A DNA stretch of 34,228 nt from Burkholderiales bacterium (GCA_020248665.1 JADCHE010000158.1:1-34228), one strand, 5' to 3'. Counted from the first letter of the stretch, positions 9,776 through 20,310 are shown. Made by a program: numbers and translations. Notes: generated from the letters alone by a model not told the origin.

Positions 9776-10306
9776 ATGAGATTGACCACCAAAGGCCGTT
9801 TCGCCGTGACCGCCATGATCGATCTGGCGATGCGCCAGCACAATGGCCCCGTCACCCTGGCCGGCATCAGCCAGCGCCAGAAGATCTCTCTGTCCTACCT
9901 GGAACAACTCTTCGGCAAGCTCCGGCGTCACGAACTGGTCGAGAGCACCCGCGGCCCGGGTGGCGGCTACACGCTCGCCCGTCCGATGCGCGACGTCTCG
10001 GTCGCCGACATCATCTTCGCGGTCGACGAGCCGCTGGATGCGACGAGCTGCGGTGGCAAGGAGAACTGTCACGACGAGGGGCCGTGCATGACGCACGAAC
10101 TCTGGTCGAACCTCAACAAGAAGATGATCGAGTTCCTCGATGGCGTGACGCTGCAGGAGCTGGTCGACCAGCAGCGCGGCCGCGAGACCAAGGCGCCGCC
10201 GAAGCAGATCTCCGTGCTGCGCGAGCATCGCGCCGCGCTCGAGTTCCCGACCTCGACGCTGCAGCCGATCAACATGCACGGCGCGCGCGTGACGTCGGTC
10301 TCCTGA
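9776..10306 (+). CDS. iscR: Fe-S cluster regulator IscR, 176 aa
   Basis: Rrf2-family winged-helix regulator that senses [2Fe-2S] supply and represses the isc operon when loaded. The N-terminus [18 protein letters not shown] and the recognition helix region [14 protein letters not shown] are typical. The cluster ligands Cys92, Cys98, Cys104 and His107 are all present and at the same spacing as in E. coli IscR. The protein is about 14 residues longer at the C-terminus. The start ATG at 9776 has ACGGAG about 10 nt upstream. It is the first gene of the isc locus and follows two IscR-type operators, so autorepression is expected. Confidence 0.97.
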   Translation: MRLTTKGRFAVTAMIDLAMRQHNGPVTLAGISQRQKISLSYLEQLFGKLRRHELVESTRGPGGGYTLARPMRDVSVADIIFAVDEPLDATSCGGKENCHDEGPCMTHELWSNLNKKMIEFLDGVTLQELVDQQRGRETKAPPKQISVLREHRAALEFPTSTLQPINMHGARVTSVS

Positions 10307-10330
10307 CGTCGAGCGATCGGCGTCACGCTG

Positions 10331-10358
10331 CCGCAGTACCGAGTCCGCAGTATCGAGT
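10331..10358 (+). repeat. Tandem 14-bp direct repeat between iscR and iscS
   Basis: CCGCAGTACCGAGT (10331-10344) is followed at once by CCGCAGTATCGAGT (10345-10358), with one mismatch. It sits in the 98-nt iscR-iscS spacer, 47 bp before the iscS start. The spacer holds no gene. Confidence 0.6.
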
Positions 10359-10404
10359 TCCGAAGCACGACCCGAGACCTACAAGCTGTACAGGGAGCCT
10401 TTCG

Positions 10405-11613
10405 ATGCACCTTCCGATCTACCTCGACTATTCGGCCACCACGCCGGTCGACCCGCGAGTGGTCGACCGGATGGTGCCGTGGCTCGGCCAGAACTTCGGC
10501 AACCCGGCCTCGCGCAGCCACGCGTACGGCTGGGCCGCCGAGCAGGCCGTCGAGGAGGCGCGCGAGCACGTCGCCGCGCTGGTCGGATGCGACGCGAAGG
10601 AGCTGGTCTGGACGTCCGGTGCGACCGAGTCGATCAACCTGGCCGTGAAGGGCGCCGCGCACTTCTACAAGGAGCGCGGGCGGCATCTGATCACGGTGAA
10701 GACCGAGCACAAGGCCACCCTCGACACGATGCGCGAGCTCGAGCGCGAGGGCTTCGAGGTCACCTACCTCGACGTGCGCGACGACGGCCTGATCGACATG
10801 GATGCACTGCTGGCCGCGCTGCGCCCGGATACGGTGCTGGTGTCGGTCATGTACGTGAACAACGAGATCGGTACGATCCAGGACATCCCGGCGATCGGCG
10901 CGTTGTGCCGCTCGAAGGGCATCCTGTTCCACGTCGACAGCGCGCAGGCCACCGGCAAGGTCGACATCGACCTGTCGGCGCTGCCGGTCGACCTGATGAG
11001 CTTCTCGGCGCACAAGACGTATGGCCCCAAGGGGGTCGGTGCGCTCTACGTGCGGCGCAAGCCCCGCGTGCGGATCGAGGCGCAGATCCACGGCGGCGGC
11101 CACGAGCGCGGCATGCGCTCGGGCACGCTGCCGACGCACCAGATCGTCGGCATGGGCGAGGCCTTCCGGATCGCGAAGGCCGAGATGAAGACCGAGAACG
11201 AGCGGATCCGGATGCTGCGCGACAAGCTCTGGCGCGGCTTGTCCGAGATGGAGGAAGTCTACGTCAACGGCGACATGGAGCGCCGCGTGCCGCACAACCT
11301 CAACGTCAGCTTCAACTACGTCGAGGGCGAGTCGCTGATCATGGCGATCAAGGACCTCGCGGTGTCGTCGGGCTCGGCCTGCACGTCGGCGAGCCTGGAG
11401 CCCAGCTACGTGCTGCGCGCGCTCGGGCGCAGCGACGAACTCGCGCACAGCTCGATCCGCTTCTCGGTGGGGCGCTTCACCACCGAGGAGGAGGTCGACT
11501 ACTCGGTGAAGCTGCTGCGCGACAAGGTCGGCAAGTTGCGCGAGATGTCGCCGCTCTGGGAGATGGTCAAGGACGGCATCGACCTGAACACGGTGCAGTG
11601 GGCCGCGCACTGA
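10405..11613 (+). CDS. iscS: Cysteine desulfurase IscS, 402 aa
   Basis: PLP enzyme that takes sulfur from cysteine and passes it as persulfide to IscU and other acceptors. The PLP lysine is Lys204 in [12 protein letters not shown], and the persulfide cysteine is Cys326 in [13 protein letters not shown] on the long mobile loop typical of IscS (group I). N-terminal [14 protein letters not shown] and the C-terminal [17 protein letters not shown], used for IscU docking, are also present. The ATG at 10405 is chosen because AGGGAG lies 7 nt upstream and the protein aligns with the known IscS start. It is co-directional with iscR and iscU. Confidence 0.97.
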   Translation: MHLPIYLDYSATTPVDPRVVDRMVPWLGQNFGNPASRSHAYGWAAEQAVEEAREHVAALVGCDAKELVWTSGATESINLAVKGAAHFYKERGRHLITVKTEHKATLDTMRELEREGFEVTYLDVRDDGLIDMDALLAALRPDTVLVSVMYVNNEIGTIQDIPAIGALCRSKGILFHVDSAQATGKVDIDLSALPVDLMSFSAHKTYGPKGVGALYVRRKPRVRIEAQIHGGGHERGMRSGTLPTHQIVGMGEAFRIAKAEMKTENERIRMLRDKLWRGLSEMEEVYVNGDMERRVPHNLNVSFNYVEGESLIMAIKDLAVSSGSACTSASLEPSYVLRALGRSDELAHSSIRFSVGRFTTEEEVDYSVKLLRDKVGKLREMSPLWEMVKDGIDLNTVQWAAH

Positions 11614-11670
11614 GCACGATCGCGGCGGACAGGGACGTCGATACACAGCCGAAAGAGCGAGAGGTCTGAC

Positions 11671-12081
11671 ATGGCATACAGCGACAAGGTCATCGATCAC
11701 TACGAGAACCCGCGCAACGTGGGGGCGCTCGACAAGGGCGACCCGACGGTGGGCACCGGCATGGTGGGTGCGCCCGCCTGCGGCGACGTGATGAAGCTCC
11801 AGATCAAGGTCGGCGCCAACGGCGTCATCGAGGACGCGAAGTTCAAGACCTACGGCTGCGGCTCGGCGATCGCGTCGTCCTCGCTCGTCACCGAGTGGGT
11901 CAAGGGCAAGACGCTCGACGAGGCGATGTCGATCAAGAACACGCAGATCGCGGAGGAACTCGCGCTGCCGCCGGTCAAGATCCACTGCTCGATCCTCGCC
12001 GAGGACGCGATCAAGGCCGCCATCGAGGACTACCGGACCAAGCACGGGCAGGACGCGGACCGGCAGCCCAAGGCCGCCTGA
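11671..12081 (+). CDS. iscU: Fe-S scaffold protein IscU, 136 aa
   Basis: Scaffold on which [2Fe-2S] clusters are built. The three ligand cysteines Cys37, Cys63 and Cys106, together with Asp39 and His105, are in the expected places ([26 protein letters not shown]). The HscA recognition motif LPPVK precedes Cys106. The extra C-terminal residues ([13 protein letters not shown]) extend a few positions past the E. coli protein. The start has GAGAG about 8 nt upstream. It lies 57 bp after iscS and 13 bp before iscA. Confidence 0.97.
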   Translation: MAYSDKVIDHYENPRNVGALDKGDPTVGTGMVGAPACGDVMKLQIKVGANGVIEDAKFKTYGCGSAIASSSLVTEWVKGKTLDEAMSIKNTQIAEELALPPVKIHCSILAEDAIKAAIEDYRTKHGQDADRQPKAA

Positions 12082-12094
12082 AGGAGTCCCCGCC

Positions 12095-12418
12095 ATGGCG
12101 ATCACGCTGACCGAATCCGCGGCGAAGCACGTCTCGCGGTACCTCGAGCGCCGCGGCAAGGGCATCGGGCTGCGGCTCGGCGTCAGGACGACCGGCTGCT
12201 CGGGCCTCGCCTACAAGCTCGAGTACGCGGACGAGCCGGCGCCCGAGGATCACACCTTCGAGAGCCACGGCGTCAAGGTGCTGGTCGATCCGCGCAGCCT
12301 GTCCTACATCGACGGCACCGAGCTCGACTTCGTGCGCGAGGGGCTGAACGAGGGCTTCCGGTTCAACAACCCGAACGTCAAGAGCGAGTGCGGCTGCGGG
12401 GAGTCGTTCAAGGTCTGA
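12095..12418 (+). CDS. iscA: A-type Fe-S carrier IscA, 107 aa
   Basis: A-type carrier that relays Fe-S clusters or iron to targets. The three conserved cysteines are Cys35 (TTGCSGLAY), Cys99 and Cys101 (CGCGESF). Length and spacing are exactly those of IscA. AAGGAG about 8 nt before the ATG is a strong ribosome binding site. It is followed by a hairpin with a T-rich tail (12440-12471), so expression may drop between iscA and hscB. Confidence 0.97.
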   Translation: MAITLTESAAKHVSRYLERRGKGIGLRLGVRTTGCSGLAYKLEYADEPAPEDHTFESHGVKVLVDPRSLSYIDGTELDFVREGLNEGFRFNNPNVKSECGCGESFKV

Positions 12419-12439
12419 GCGTGTCCCGGATCCGACCGC

Positions 12440-12471
12440 GAGGCGCCCCCGGGCGCCTCTCGTCTTTCTCG
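12440..12471 (+). terminator. Hairpin with T-rich tail between iscA and hscB
   Basis: GAGGCGCCC (12440-12448) and GGGCGCCTC (12451-12459) form a perfect 9-bp stem (8 bp with a 4-nt loop), followed by TCGTCTTTCTC. This looks like an imperfect rho-independent terminator or attenuator inside the isc locus, 30 bp before the hscB start. A partial terminator would lower HscBA-Fdx relative to IscRSUA. Confidence 0.6.
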
Positions 12472-12489
12472 GGCGCCGTCCCTCCTGCG

Positions 12490-13020
12490 ATGAACTTCCT
12501 CGACCAGAGCCACTTCGAGCTGCTCGGGCTGCCCGAGCGCTTCGCGATCGACGCGCAGGCGCTGCAGGGCGCCTACCGGCGGCTGCAGGCGGCGGTGCAC
12601 CCGGACCGGTACGCGGCCTCGGGCGCGACGGAGCGGCGCATCGCGATGCAGCTCGCCACCGGTGCGAACGAGGCCTACCGCACGCTGTCCGATCCGGGCC
12701 GGCGCGCGGCGTACCTGTGCGAGCGCCACGGGCAGCCGCTGAACGCCGAGACCAACACGGCCATGTCGCGAGCCTTCCTGATGCAGCAGATGGAGTGGCG
12801 CGAGGCGCTCGAGGAGGCGCGGGCGAGCCGCGACGCGGGCGCGCTCGCCGGGCTGTCGCGGCTGTTGTGCGATCATCGGGACCGGCTCCTGGACGAGATC
12901 GGTACCGCGATCGACCGGGACCACGATTGGGCGCGGGCCGCCGACGCGGTCCGCCGCTGGATGTTCGTTGACAAGTTCGGCGCCGAGGTGGCCGCGGCCG
13001 AGGATGGCCTCGCGGCCTGA
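12490..13020 (+). CDS. hscB: Fe-S assembly co-chaperone HscB, 176 aa
   Basis: J-domain protein that brings IscU to HscA and stimulates its ATPase. The J-domain HPD motif is at residues 37-39 (AAVHPDRY), followed by [19 protein letters not shown]. The C-terminal domain has the IscU-binding three-helix part ([16 protein letters not shown], Met-Glu-x-R as usual). The length is normal. The ATG at 12490 lies directly before the J-domain; a clear ribosome binding site is not seen. Its stop is 7 bp from the hscA start, so the two are translationally close. Confidence 0.95.
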   Translation: MNFLDQSHFELLGLPERFAIDAQALQGAYRRLQAAVHPDRYAASGATERRIAMQLATGANEAYRTLSDPGRRAAYLCERHGQPLNAETNTAMSRAFLMQQMEWREALEEARASRDAGALAGLSRLLCDHRDRLLDEIGTAIDRDHDWARAADAVRRWMFVDKFGAEVAAAEDGLAA

Positions 13021-13027
13021 GGAACAC

Positions 13028-14893
<1,866 letters not shown>

Positions 14894-14905
14894 GACGCCG
14901 CACCG

Positions 14906-15238
14906 ATGCCCACGATCACCGTCCTCCCCCACGAGAGCCTCGCGCCGCAGGGCGCGTCGTTCGAGGCCGAGCCCGGCAAGAGCCTGTGCCAGCAGCTGCT
15001 CGACCACGGCATCGACATCGAGCACGCCTGCGGCATGGTCGCCGCGTGCACGACCTGCCACGTGGTCGTCAAGGCAGGCTTCGGCCGGCTGCCGCCATCC
15101 TCCGAGGAGGAGGACGACATGCTCGACAAGGCCTGGGGGCTGACCGCCACCTCGCGCCTGTCGTGCCAGGTGAACCCGGTGGCGACGGACCTGACGATCG
15201 AGCTGCCGAAGTACACGATCAACCACGCCCGCGAGTGA
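14906..15238 (+). CDS. fdx: ISC-type [2Fe-2S] ferredoxin, 110 aa
   Basis: Electron carrier for cluster assembly on IscU. The [2Fe-2S] ligands Cys42, Cys48, Cys51 (ACGMVAACTTC) and Cys87 (RLSCQV) match the adrenodoxin/ISC ferredoxin pattern. The length equals the E. coli Fdx (111 aa). It lies 12 bp after hscA and 28 bp before iscX. No unusual feature. Confidence 0.97.
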   Translation: MPTITVLPHESLAPQGASFEAEPGKSLCQQLLDHGIDIEHACGMVAACTTCHVVVKAGFGRLPPSSEEEDDMLDKAWGLTATSRLSCQVNPVATDLTIELPKYTINHARE

Positions 15239-15266
15239 CGCGGGCGTCTCCCTCGCGTGGACTGCC

Positions 15267-15458
15267 ATGAAGTGGACCGACACCCTGGAGATCGCGATCG
15301 CGCTCGACGAGGCGCACCCCGACGCGGACCCGACGCGCGTACGCTTCACCGAGCTGCACGCCTGGGTGCTCTCGCTGCCGGGCTTCGATGACGATCCGAA
15401 GCGCTCCGGCGAGAAGATCCTCGAGGCGATCCAGCAAGCGTGGATTGACGAGCGGTGA
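15267..15458 (+). CDS. iscX: Fe-S assembly protein IscX, 63 aa
   Basis: Small acidic helical protein that binds IscS and iron and tunes the rate of cluster assembly. MKWTDTLEIAIALDEAHPD, the VRFTELHAWV segment and FDDDPKRSGEKILEAIQQAW are characteristic. It is the last gene of the isc locus, as in E. coli. The ATG at 15267 starts the conserved KWTD block. Confidence 0.96.
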   Translation: MKWTDTLEIAIALDEAHPDADPTRVRFTELHAWVLSLPGFDDDPKRSGEKILEAIQQAWIDER

Positions 15459-15469
15459 GGCCGGGATTT

Positions 15470-15557
15470 CGGCAAGCACTGCTTGCCGCCGGCCGAACGG
15501 GCGCCGCAAGCTTGCGGGGCACTGCCGCGTCCCGAACGTGAGTCCGGCGAGAGCCGG
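15470..15557. repeat. Cluster of three palindromes after iscX
   Basis: Three perfect inverted repeats follow each other in the 106-nt iscX-sbtA gap: CGGCAAGCA/TGCTTGCCG (15470-15488), CCGCAAG/CTTGCGG (15504-15517) and CCGGC/GCCGG (15544-15557). None has a T run. The first two share a CAAG...CTTG core. They may mark the end of the isc transcript or protect its 3' end. Confidence 0.5.
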
Positions 15558-15564
15558 CTGATCC

Positions 15565-16539
15565 GTGACCCTCGACCCCGTCATCCTCTTCTTCGCCCTC
15601 GGCGTCCTCGCCCGTCTCGCGAAGTCCGACCTGCGCCTTCCCGAGGCGCTCTACGAGACGCTGTCGATCTACCTGCTGGTCGCGATCGGCCTGAAGGGCG
15701 GCGCGCAGCTCGCGGTGCAGCCGCTCGCCACGCTGTGGCCGGTCGCGCTCGCCGCCATCGCGATCTCGGCGGCGGTGCCGCTGGTGCTGTTCCCGGTGCT
15801 GCGCACGTTCGTGCGATTGGGCACCGCGGATGCCGCGTCGATCGCCGCGCACTACGGGTCGGTATCGGTCGTCACCTTCGCGGTGGCACAGAGCGCACTC
15901 ACGCGCGCCGGCATCGAGCCCGATGCATACCTCGCGATGCTGGTGGCGCTGATGGAGGCGCCGGGCATCGTCGTCGGGGTGCTGCTCGCGCGCCGCGGCC
16001 TCGCGCGGGAGGGCTCCGGCGTGCGCCCCGGTGGCGCCGCGCCCGAGGGCTGGGGCGCGCTGCTGCACGAGGTGCTGCTCGGCAAGGCGATCGTGCTGCT
16101 GCTGGGCGGCATCACGATCGGCTGGGCATCGGGGCCGACCGGGCTCGCGCCGCTCGACCCGCTGTTCGTCGGTCTCTTCAAGGGCGTGCTTGCGCTGTTC
16201 CTGCTGGAGCTCGGACTGGTGGCCGGTGGTCGCGTGCAGGACCTGCGGCGCGCCGGGCCGCGGCTGCTCGCCTTCGGGCTGGTCGCGCCGCCGCTGCTCG
16301 CGATCGCGGGCGGCGCGATCGGGGTGCTGCTCGGCCTGTCGGTTGCCGGCGTCGCGACGCTCGCCACGCTCACTGCGAGTGCGTCCTACATCGCTGCGCC
16401 GACGGCGATGCGGATCGCGGTGCCGCAGGCGAACCCGTCGCTGTCGATCGGCGTGGCGCTCGGCGTCACGTTCCCGTTCAACGTGCTGGTCGGCATCCCG
16501 ATCTACGTCGCCGCGGCGCGCGCGCTGGGCGGCGGCTGA
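15565..16539 (+). CDS. SbtA-like sodium-dependent bicarbonate permease, 324 aa
   Basis: Inner-membrane transporter of the SbtA/DUF897 family, known in cyanobacteria as a Na+/HCO3- symporter. About ten hydrophobic helices can be read, in two halves joined by a polar loop (REGSGVRPGGAAPEGWG, about 150-166) where SbtB acts in cyanobacteria. Typical motifs are LKGGAQL, the AAHYGSVSVVTFA helix and the SASYIAAPTAMR segment in the second half. The start is GTG at 15565 with no strong ribosome binding site; the protein begins directly with a membrane helix, so an upstream start is unlikely. It is followed after 28 bp by an SbtB-like gene, which supports the assignment. The transported ion is inferred from the family. 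Confidence 0.88.
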   Translation: MTLDPVILFFALGVLARLAKSDLRLPEALYETLSIYLLVAIGLKGGAQLAVQPLATLWPVALAAIAISAAVPLVLFPVLRTFVRLGTADAASIAAHYGSVSVVTFAVAQSALTRAGIEPDAYLAMLVALMEAPGIVVGVLLARRGLAREGSGVRPGGAAPEGWGALLHEVLLGKAIVLLLGGITIGWASGPTGLAPLDPLFVGLFKGVLALFLLELGLVAGGRVQDLRRAGPRLLAFGLVAPPLLAIAGGAIGVLLGLSVAGVATLATLTASASYIAAPTAMRIAVPQANPSLSIGVALGVTFPFNVLVGIPIYVAAARALGGG

Positions 16540-16567
16540 ACGCGCGGGGGCGCGCGAGGAGAGACGC

Positions 16568-16870
16568 ATGGAGACCCATGCCCGCAAGCTGCTGACGATC
16601 ATCACCGAGGCCGCGATCGAACGTGCGCTGGTCGCCGACGCGCGCCGATTCGGCGCGCACGGCTATACGGTGCTCGACGTGCGCGGGGGCGGCACGAATG
16701 GCGATCGCGAGGGCGCGTGGGAGGCCGATCGCTCGATCGAGATGCAGATCGTCTGCGCGGCCGACGTCGCCGAGCGCATCGCCGCTCACGTGCTCGCACA
16801 GTACGCGCCGAACTATGCGGTGGCGCTGTACCTGTCGGACGTCTCGGTGTTCCGCGCCCAGAAGTACTGA
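16568..16870 (+). CDS. PII-like SbtB-type regulator, 100 aa
   Basis: Small ferredoxin-fold PII-like protein, the presumed regulatory partner of the SbtA-like permease just upstream. KLLTIITEAAIERALVADARRFGAHGYTVLDVRGGG matches the SbtB start, and the stretch around GGTNGDREGAWEADRSIEMQIVC corresponds to the T-loop and following strand. Cyanobacterial SbtB binds adenine nucleotides including cAMP, and many have a C-terminal CGPxGC redox loop; that extension is absent here, as the protein ends at FRAQKY. A strong ribosome binding site (GAGGAGA, 6 nt before the ATG) fixes the start. It converges on the DinB-like gene. Confidence 0.87.
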   Translation: METHARKLLTIITEAAIERALVADARRFGAHGYTVLDVRGGGTNGDREGAWEADRSIEMQIVCAADVAERIAAHVLAQYAPNYAVALYLSDVSVFRAQKY

Positions 16871-16874
16871 GGCC

Positions 16875-16892
16875 GCGGCCGCTCGGGGCCGC
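16875..16892. terminator. Weak hairpin between convergent genes
   Basis: GCGGCC (16875-16880) and GGCCGC (16887-16892) form a 6-bp stem in the 22-bp space between the SbtB-like and DinB-like stop codons. It has no T run. It may serve both strands. Confidence 0.3.
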
Positions 16893-17537
16893 TCAGGATT
16901 CGCGCGGCGCGTTCGCGGCGATCGAGGCGGGCGGGGTCGGCAGCGCGACCGAGGGCGGTGGCGGCGGGATGTCGCCGGCCTCCTCCTCGCTGATCTCGGT
17001 GAACGGATCGAACCCGGGCATCGCGATCAGGTCGGTGGCGCCGGGATCCACGCCGGCCTGGAACAGCAGCGCGCTCGCCTGTCCGCGGTGGTGGGTCTGG
17101 TGGTTGAAGAAGTGCGACAGCAGCGGACCCACCTGCCGCTGGAACGGCTCGCCCGCACGGTTGCGGTAGACAAGCACGCGGTCGAGGTCGTTGAAGATCA
17201 GCTCGTCGCACCAGGCGACGATCAGCGCGTCGATCCGCTCGCGCATCGCGACCAGGGCGCCCAGATCGGGGCAGGGGGTGTCGCGCAGCGAGGCTGGACG
17301 CGGCAGCCAGCCGCTCGCCTCGCGCAGCGTGTCCCAGTGGCCGGGCGCGTCGAAGCGGTGCAGCCAGATCGAGTCGGTGACGACCAGGTGGTTCAGCGTG
17401 CCGAGGATCGAGCCGAAGAACGCGCCGCGGTCCTGTGCGAGCGCGTGCGCGTCGAGCTTCGAGGCGGCGTCGAGCAGCCACCGGTTGCTCCAGCGGTTGT
17501 ACTCGGCCATCAGCCTGACGTGTCGGAGCGCGTCCAT
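16893..17537 (-). CDS. DinB-like protein with Pro-rich tail, 214 aa
   Basis: DinB/YfiT-like four-helix-bundle protein. The metal triad is likely His50 (TLNH), His145 and His149 (FNHQTHHRGQ), as in DinB family thiol-dependent hydrolases and transferases; the substrate is unknown. The first 165 residues make the domain. The last ~40 residues are an acidic then proline-rich tail (EISEEEAGD, five prolines at 193-197) unusual for the family. The start is 15 bp after the lysS stop on the same strand, so it is likely the last gene of the prfB-lysS operon. Confidence 0.85.
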   Translation of the reverse strand: MDALRHVRLMAEYNRWSNRWLLDAASKLDAHALAQDRGAFFGSILGTLNHLVVTDSIWLHRFDAPGHWDTLREASGWLPRPASLRDTPCPDLGALVAMRERIDALIVAWCDELIFNDLDRVLVYRNRAGEPFQRQVGPLLSHFFNHQTHHRGQASALLFQAGVDPGATDLIAMPGFDPFTEISEEEAGDIPPPPPSVALPTPPASIAANAPRES

Positions 17538-17552
17538 CGTCGCCGTATTGTC

Positions 17553-19091
17553 TCAGGATTCGCGCTTCAGCGCGGGAAAGAGGATCACGTCGCGGATGCT
17601 CGGGCTGTCGGTGAGCAGCATCACGAGCCGGTCGATGCCGATGCCGCAGCCGCCGGTCGGGGGCATGCCGTACTCGAGCGCGCGCACGTAGTCGGCGTCG
17701 TAGAACATCGCCTCGTCGTCGCCGGCCTCCTTGGCCTCGACCTGTGCGCGGAACCGCGCCGCCTGGTCCTCGGGGTCGTTGAGCTCGGAGAAGCCGTTGG
17801 CGATCTCGCGGCCTGTCGCGAACAGCTCGAAGCGCTCGGTGACGCCTGGGCGCGTGTCGGATTCGCGCGCGAGCGGCGAGACCTCGACCGGGTAGTCGAC
17901 GATGAAGGTCGGCGCCCAGAGCTTCGACTCGGCCGTCTCCTCGAAGAGCGCGAGCTGCAGCGCGCCGAGCCCGGCGTCGCGGTGGCGCCGGTCGTTCACG
18001 TCGACGCCGTGCGAGGCCAGTGCGCCGCGCAGGAACGCGGCGTCGGCGAGCTGGGCCTCGGTGTACTGCGGCGCGTGGGTTCGGATCGCTTCGCTGATGG
18101 TCAACCGTGCGAACGGCGCGCCGAAGTCGAGTTCGCGGCCCTGGTAGGTCACCGTCGTGCCGCCGGTCGCGGCGAGCGCCGCGTCGCGCAGCACCCGCTC
18201 GGTGAAATCCATCACCGCGAGGTAGTCCCAGTACGCGGCGTAGAACTCCATCATCGTGAACTCGGGGTTGTGCCGCGGGCTGATCCCCTCGTTGCGGAAG
18301 TTCCGGTTGATCTCGAACACCCGCTCGAAGCCGCCGACGACGAGTCGCTTCAGGTAGAGCTCCGGCGCGATCCGCAGGAACATCTCCTGGTCGAGCGCGT
18401 TGTGGTGCGTGACGAAAGGCTTGGCCGCGGCGCCGCCGGGGATCGGCTGCAGCATCGGCGTCTCGACCTCGAGGAAGCCGGCGTCGGTCATCGTGCGGCG
18501 GATCGCCGAGACGATCGTGCTGCGTGCGCGGAAGGTGTCGCGTGCGGCCTCGTCGGCGATCAGGTGTACGTAGCGCTGGCGGTACTTCGTTTCCTGGTCG
18601 GCAATGCCGTGGAACTTGTCGGGCAGCGGTCGCAGCGACTTCGCGAGCAGGCGCAGGCGCGCCACGCGCACCGACAGCTCGCCCTTCATCGTGCGGAACA
18701 GCGTGCCCTCGGCGGCGACGATGTCGCCGAGGTCCCAGTGCTTGAAGGCCTCGTGCGCGTCCGCGCCGACGCCCTCGTCGTTGATCCACAGCTGCAGCCG
18801 GCCGGTCGCGTCCTGCAGTGTCGCGAAGCTCGCCTTGCCCTGCACGCGCTTGAGCACCATCCGGCCGGCGACCGATACCGTGACGTTCGCCGCGGCGAGC
18901 GCGTCGCGGTCGGCGTCGGCATGCGCGGCGAGCAGCTCGGCCGCGCGGTGCGCCGGCACGAAGTCGTTGGGGAACGCCGGGCCCGCCTCGCGCAGCTTCG
19001 CGAGCTTCGCGCGGCGCTCGGCCATCACGTGGTTCTCGTCGGCGGCGAGATCGGGCGCCTCGGGCGCGGGGCTCGTCGGGGGCTGGGTCAT
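17553..19091 (-). CDS. lysS: Lysyl-tRNA synthetase (class II), 512 aa
   Basis: Charges tRNA-Lys. An N-terminal OB-fold anticodon-binding domain (about 70-170, with [21 protein letters not shown]) is followed by the class II catalytic core. Motif 1 lies near [10 protein letters not shown], motif 2 is [20 protein letters not shown], and motif 3 is [26 protein letters not shown]. The length is usual. The ATG at 19091 lies 37 bp after the prfB stop. The prfB-lysS order is widely conserved in proteobacteria, so co-transcription is expected. Confidence 0.98.
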   Translation of the reverse strand: MTQPPTSPAPEAPDLAADENHVMAERRAKLAKLREAGPAFPNDFVPAHRAAELLAAHADADRDALAAANVTVSVAGRMVLKRVQGKASFATLQDATGRLQLWINDEGVGADAHEAFKHWDLGDIVAAEGTLFRTMKGELSVRVARLRLLAKSLRPLPDKFHGIADQETKYRQRYVHLIADEAARDTFRARSTIVSAIRRTMTDAGFLEVETPMLQPIPGGAAAKPFVTHHNALDQEMFLRIAPELYLKRLVVGGFERVFEINRNFRNEGISPRHNPEFTMMEFYAAYWDYLAVMDFTERVLRDAALAATGGTTVTYQGRELDFGAPFARLTISEAIRTHAPQYTEAQLADAAFLRGALASHGVDVNDRRHRDAGLGALQLALFEETAESKLWAPTFIVDYPVEVSPLARESDTRPGVTERFELFATGREIANGFSELNDPEDQAARFRAQVEAKEAGDDEAMFYDADYVRALEYGMPPTGGCGIGIDRLVMLLTDSPSIRDVILFPALKRES

Positions 19092-19128
19092 CGTGGTCTC
19101 GTCGGGGCGCGGCGCTCGGGCAGGGGGC

Positions 19129-20233
19129 TCAGACGCCCTGCTTGAGGCTCGCGGTGATGAACGGGTCGAGGTCGCCGTCGAGCACCGACTTGGTGTTGCT
19201 GATCTCGACGTTGGTCCGCAGGTCCTTGATCAGCGACTTGTCGAGGATGTAGGAGCGGATCTGGTGGCCCCAGCCGATGTCGGACTTCGCGGCCTCGGTC
19301 TGGTCGGCGATGGCCTGGCGCTTGCGCAGCTCGTGCTCGTAGAGGCGCGAACGCAGCATCGTCATCGCCTCGTCCTTGTTACGGTGCTGCGAGCGGTCGT
19401 TCTGGCACTGCACGACGATGTTCGTCGGCAGGTGCGTGATCCGCACCGCGGACTCGGTCTTGTTCACGTGCTGGCCGCCCGCGCCGGAGTCTCGGAACAC
19501 ATCGATCCGCAGGTCCGCGGGGTTGATCTCGATCTGGATCGAGTCGTCCACCTCGGGGTAGACGTAGACCGACGCGAACGAGGTCTGGCGCATGTCGCCC
19601 GCGCCGAACGGGCTCTTTCGCACCAGCCGGTGCACGCCGGTCTCGGTGCGCAGGTGGCCGTAGGCGTGGTCGCCGTCGACGCGGATCGTCGCGCCCTTGA
19701 TGCCCGCGGTCTCGCCGGCGGACTCCTCGAGCACCTCGGCGGTGAAGCCCTTGCGCTCGCAGTAGCGCAGGTACTGGCGCAGCAACATCTGGGCCCAGTC
19801 CTGCGCCTCCGTGCCCCCGGCGCCGGACTGGATCTCGACGAAGCAGGGGCTCGCATCGAGCTCGCCGGAGAACATCCGGCGGAACTCGAGCGCCTCGACG
19901 CGCTCGCGCAGCTGCGCGGCGTCGGCCTCGACCGCGACGAAGGTGGACTCGTCGTCCTCCTCGCGCGCCATCGCGAGCAGCTCGCCGCTGTCGGCGAGCC
20001 CCTGCTCGATCGAGGCGATGCCCTCGACGACCGTCTCGAGCACCTTCTTCTCGCGGCCCAGGTCCTGGGCCAGCTTCGGGTCGTTCCAGATGTCCGGCGC
20101 CTCGAGGCGCTGGCTGACCTCCTCGAGCCGCTCGCGCTTCAGGTCGTAGTCAAAGATACCTCCGCAGCTCGCCGAGGCGGGCACGGAGGTCGTCGATCAG
20201 CGACTGGGTCTGGTTGAGGCGTTCGGCATCCAT
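19129..20233 (-). CDS. prfB: Peptide chain release factor 2, with programmed +1 frameshift, 367 aa
   Basis: Release factor for UGA and UAA stops. The reading frame is interrupted: ATG at 20233 gives 27 codons ([20 protein letters not shown]...RRYL) ending at an in-frame TGA (20152-20150). The site reads CGGAGGTATCTTTGAC, the classical RF2 shift site: an internal SD-like GGAGG, then CTT TGA C. Slipping +1 at CTT reads GAC and continues as [11 protein letters not shown] to the stop at 19129, giving 27 + 340 residues. The tripeptide SPF (207-209) for UGA recognition and GGQ (252-254) for hydrolysis are both present. Low RF2 favours the shift, so the gene regulates itself. A -10-like TACAAT lies upstream. 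It is the first gene of the prfB-lysS operon. Confidence 0.98.
20138..20166 (-). promoter_or_regulatory. prfB programmed +1 frameshift site
   Basis: On the minus strand GGAGG-TAT-CTT-TGA-C is intact. The internal Shine-Dalgarno-like GGAGG is three bases before the CTT slip codon, followed by the weak stop context TGAC. This is the known autoregulatory RF2 device. Confidence 0.97.
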
Positions 20234-20283
20234 CGGGGTTGGCTCGCGTGTGCGGTGGCGAGGCCGCGGTACGGCCGTCGCGC

Positions 20284-20302
20284 GCCCGCGCGGCGCGCGG
20301 GC
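20284..20302 (-). repeat. GC hairpin in the prfB leader
   Basis: GCCCGCGC (20284-20291) and GCGCGGGC (20295-20302) form a perfect 8-bp stem with a 3-nt loop, about 50 bp upstream of the prfB ATG and just downstream of the presumed transcription start. No T run follows. Confidence 0.4.
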
Positions 20303-20310
20303 AACCTGTG

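Noticed and set aside
17541-17567. Shared TCAGGATTCGCG at the ends of the DinB-like and lysS genes
   Set aside because: Both copies contain the stop codon and common C-terminal codons. With only 12 bases shared, chance is the simplest reading.
20150-20152. In-frame stop making prfB a pseudogene
   Set aside because: The site is the classical RF2 programmed frameshift with every element present.
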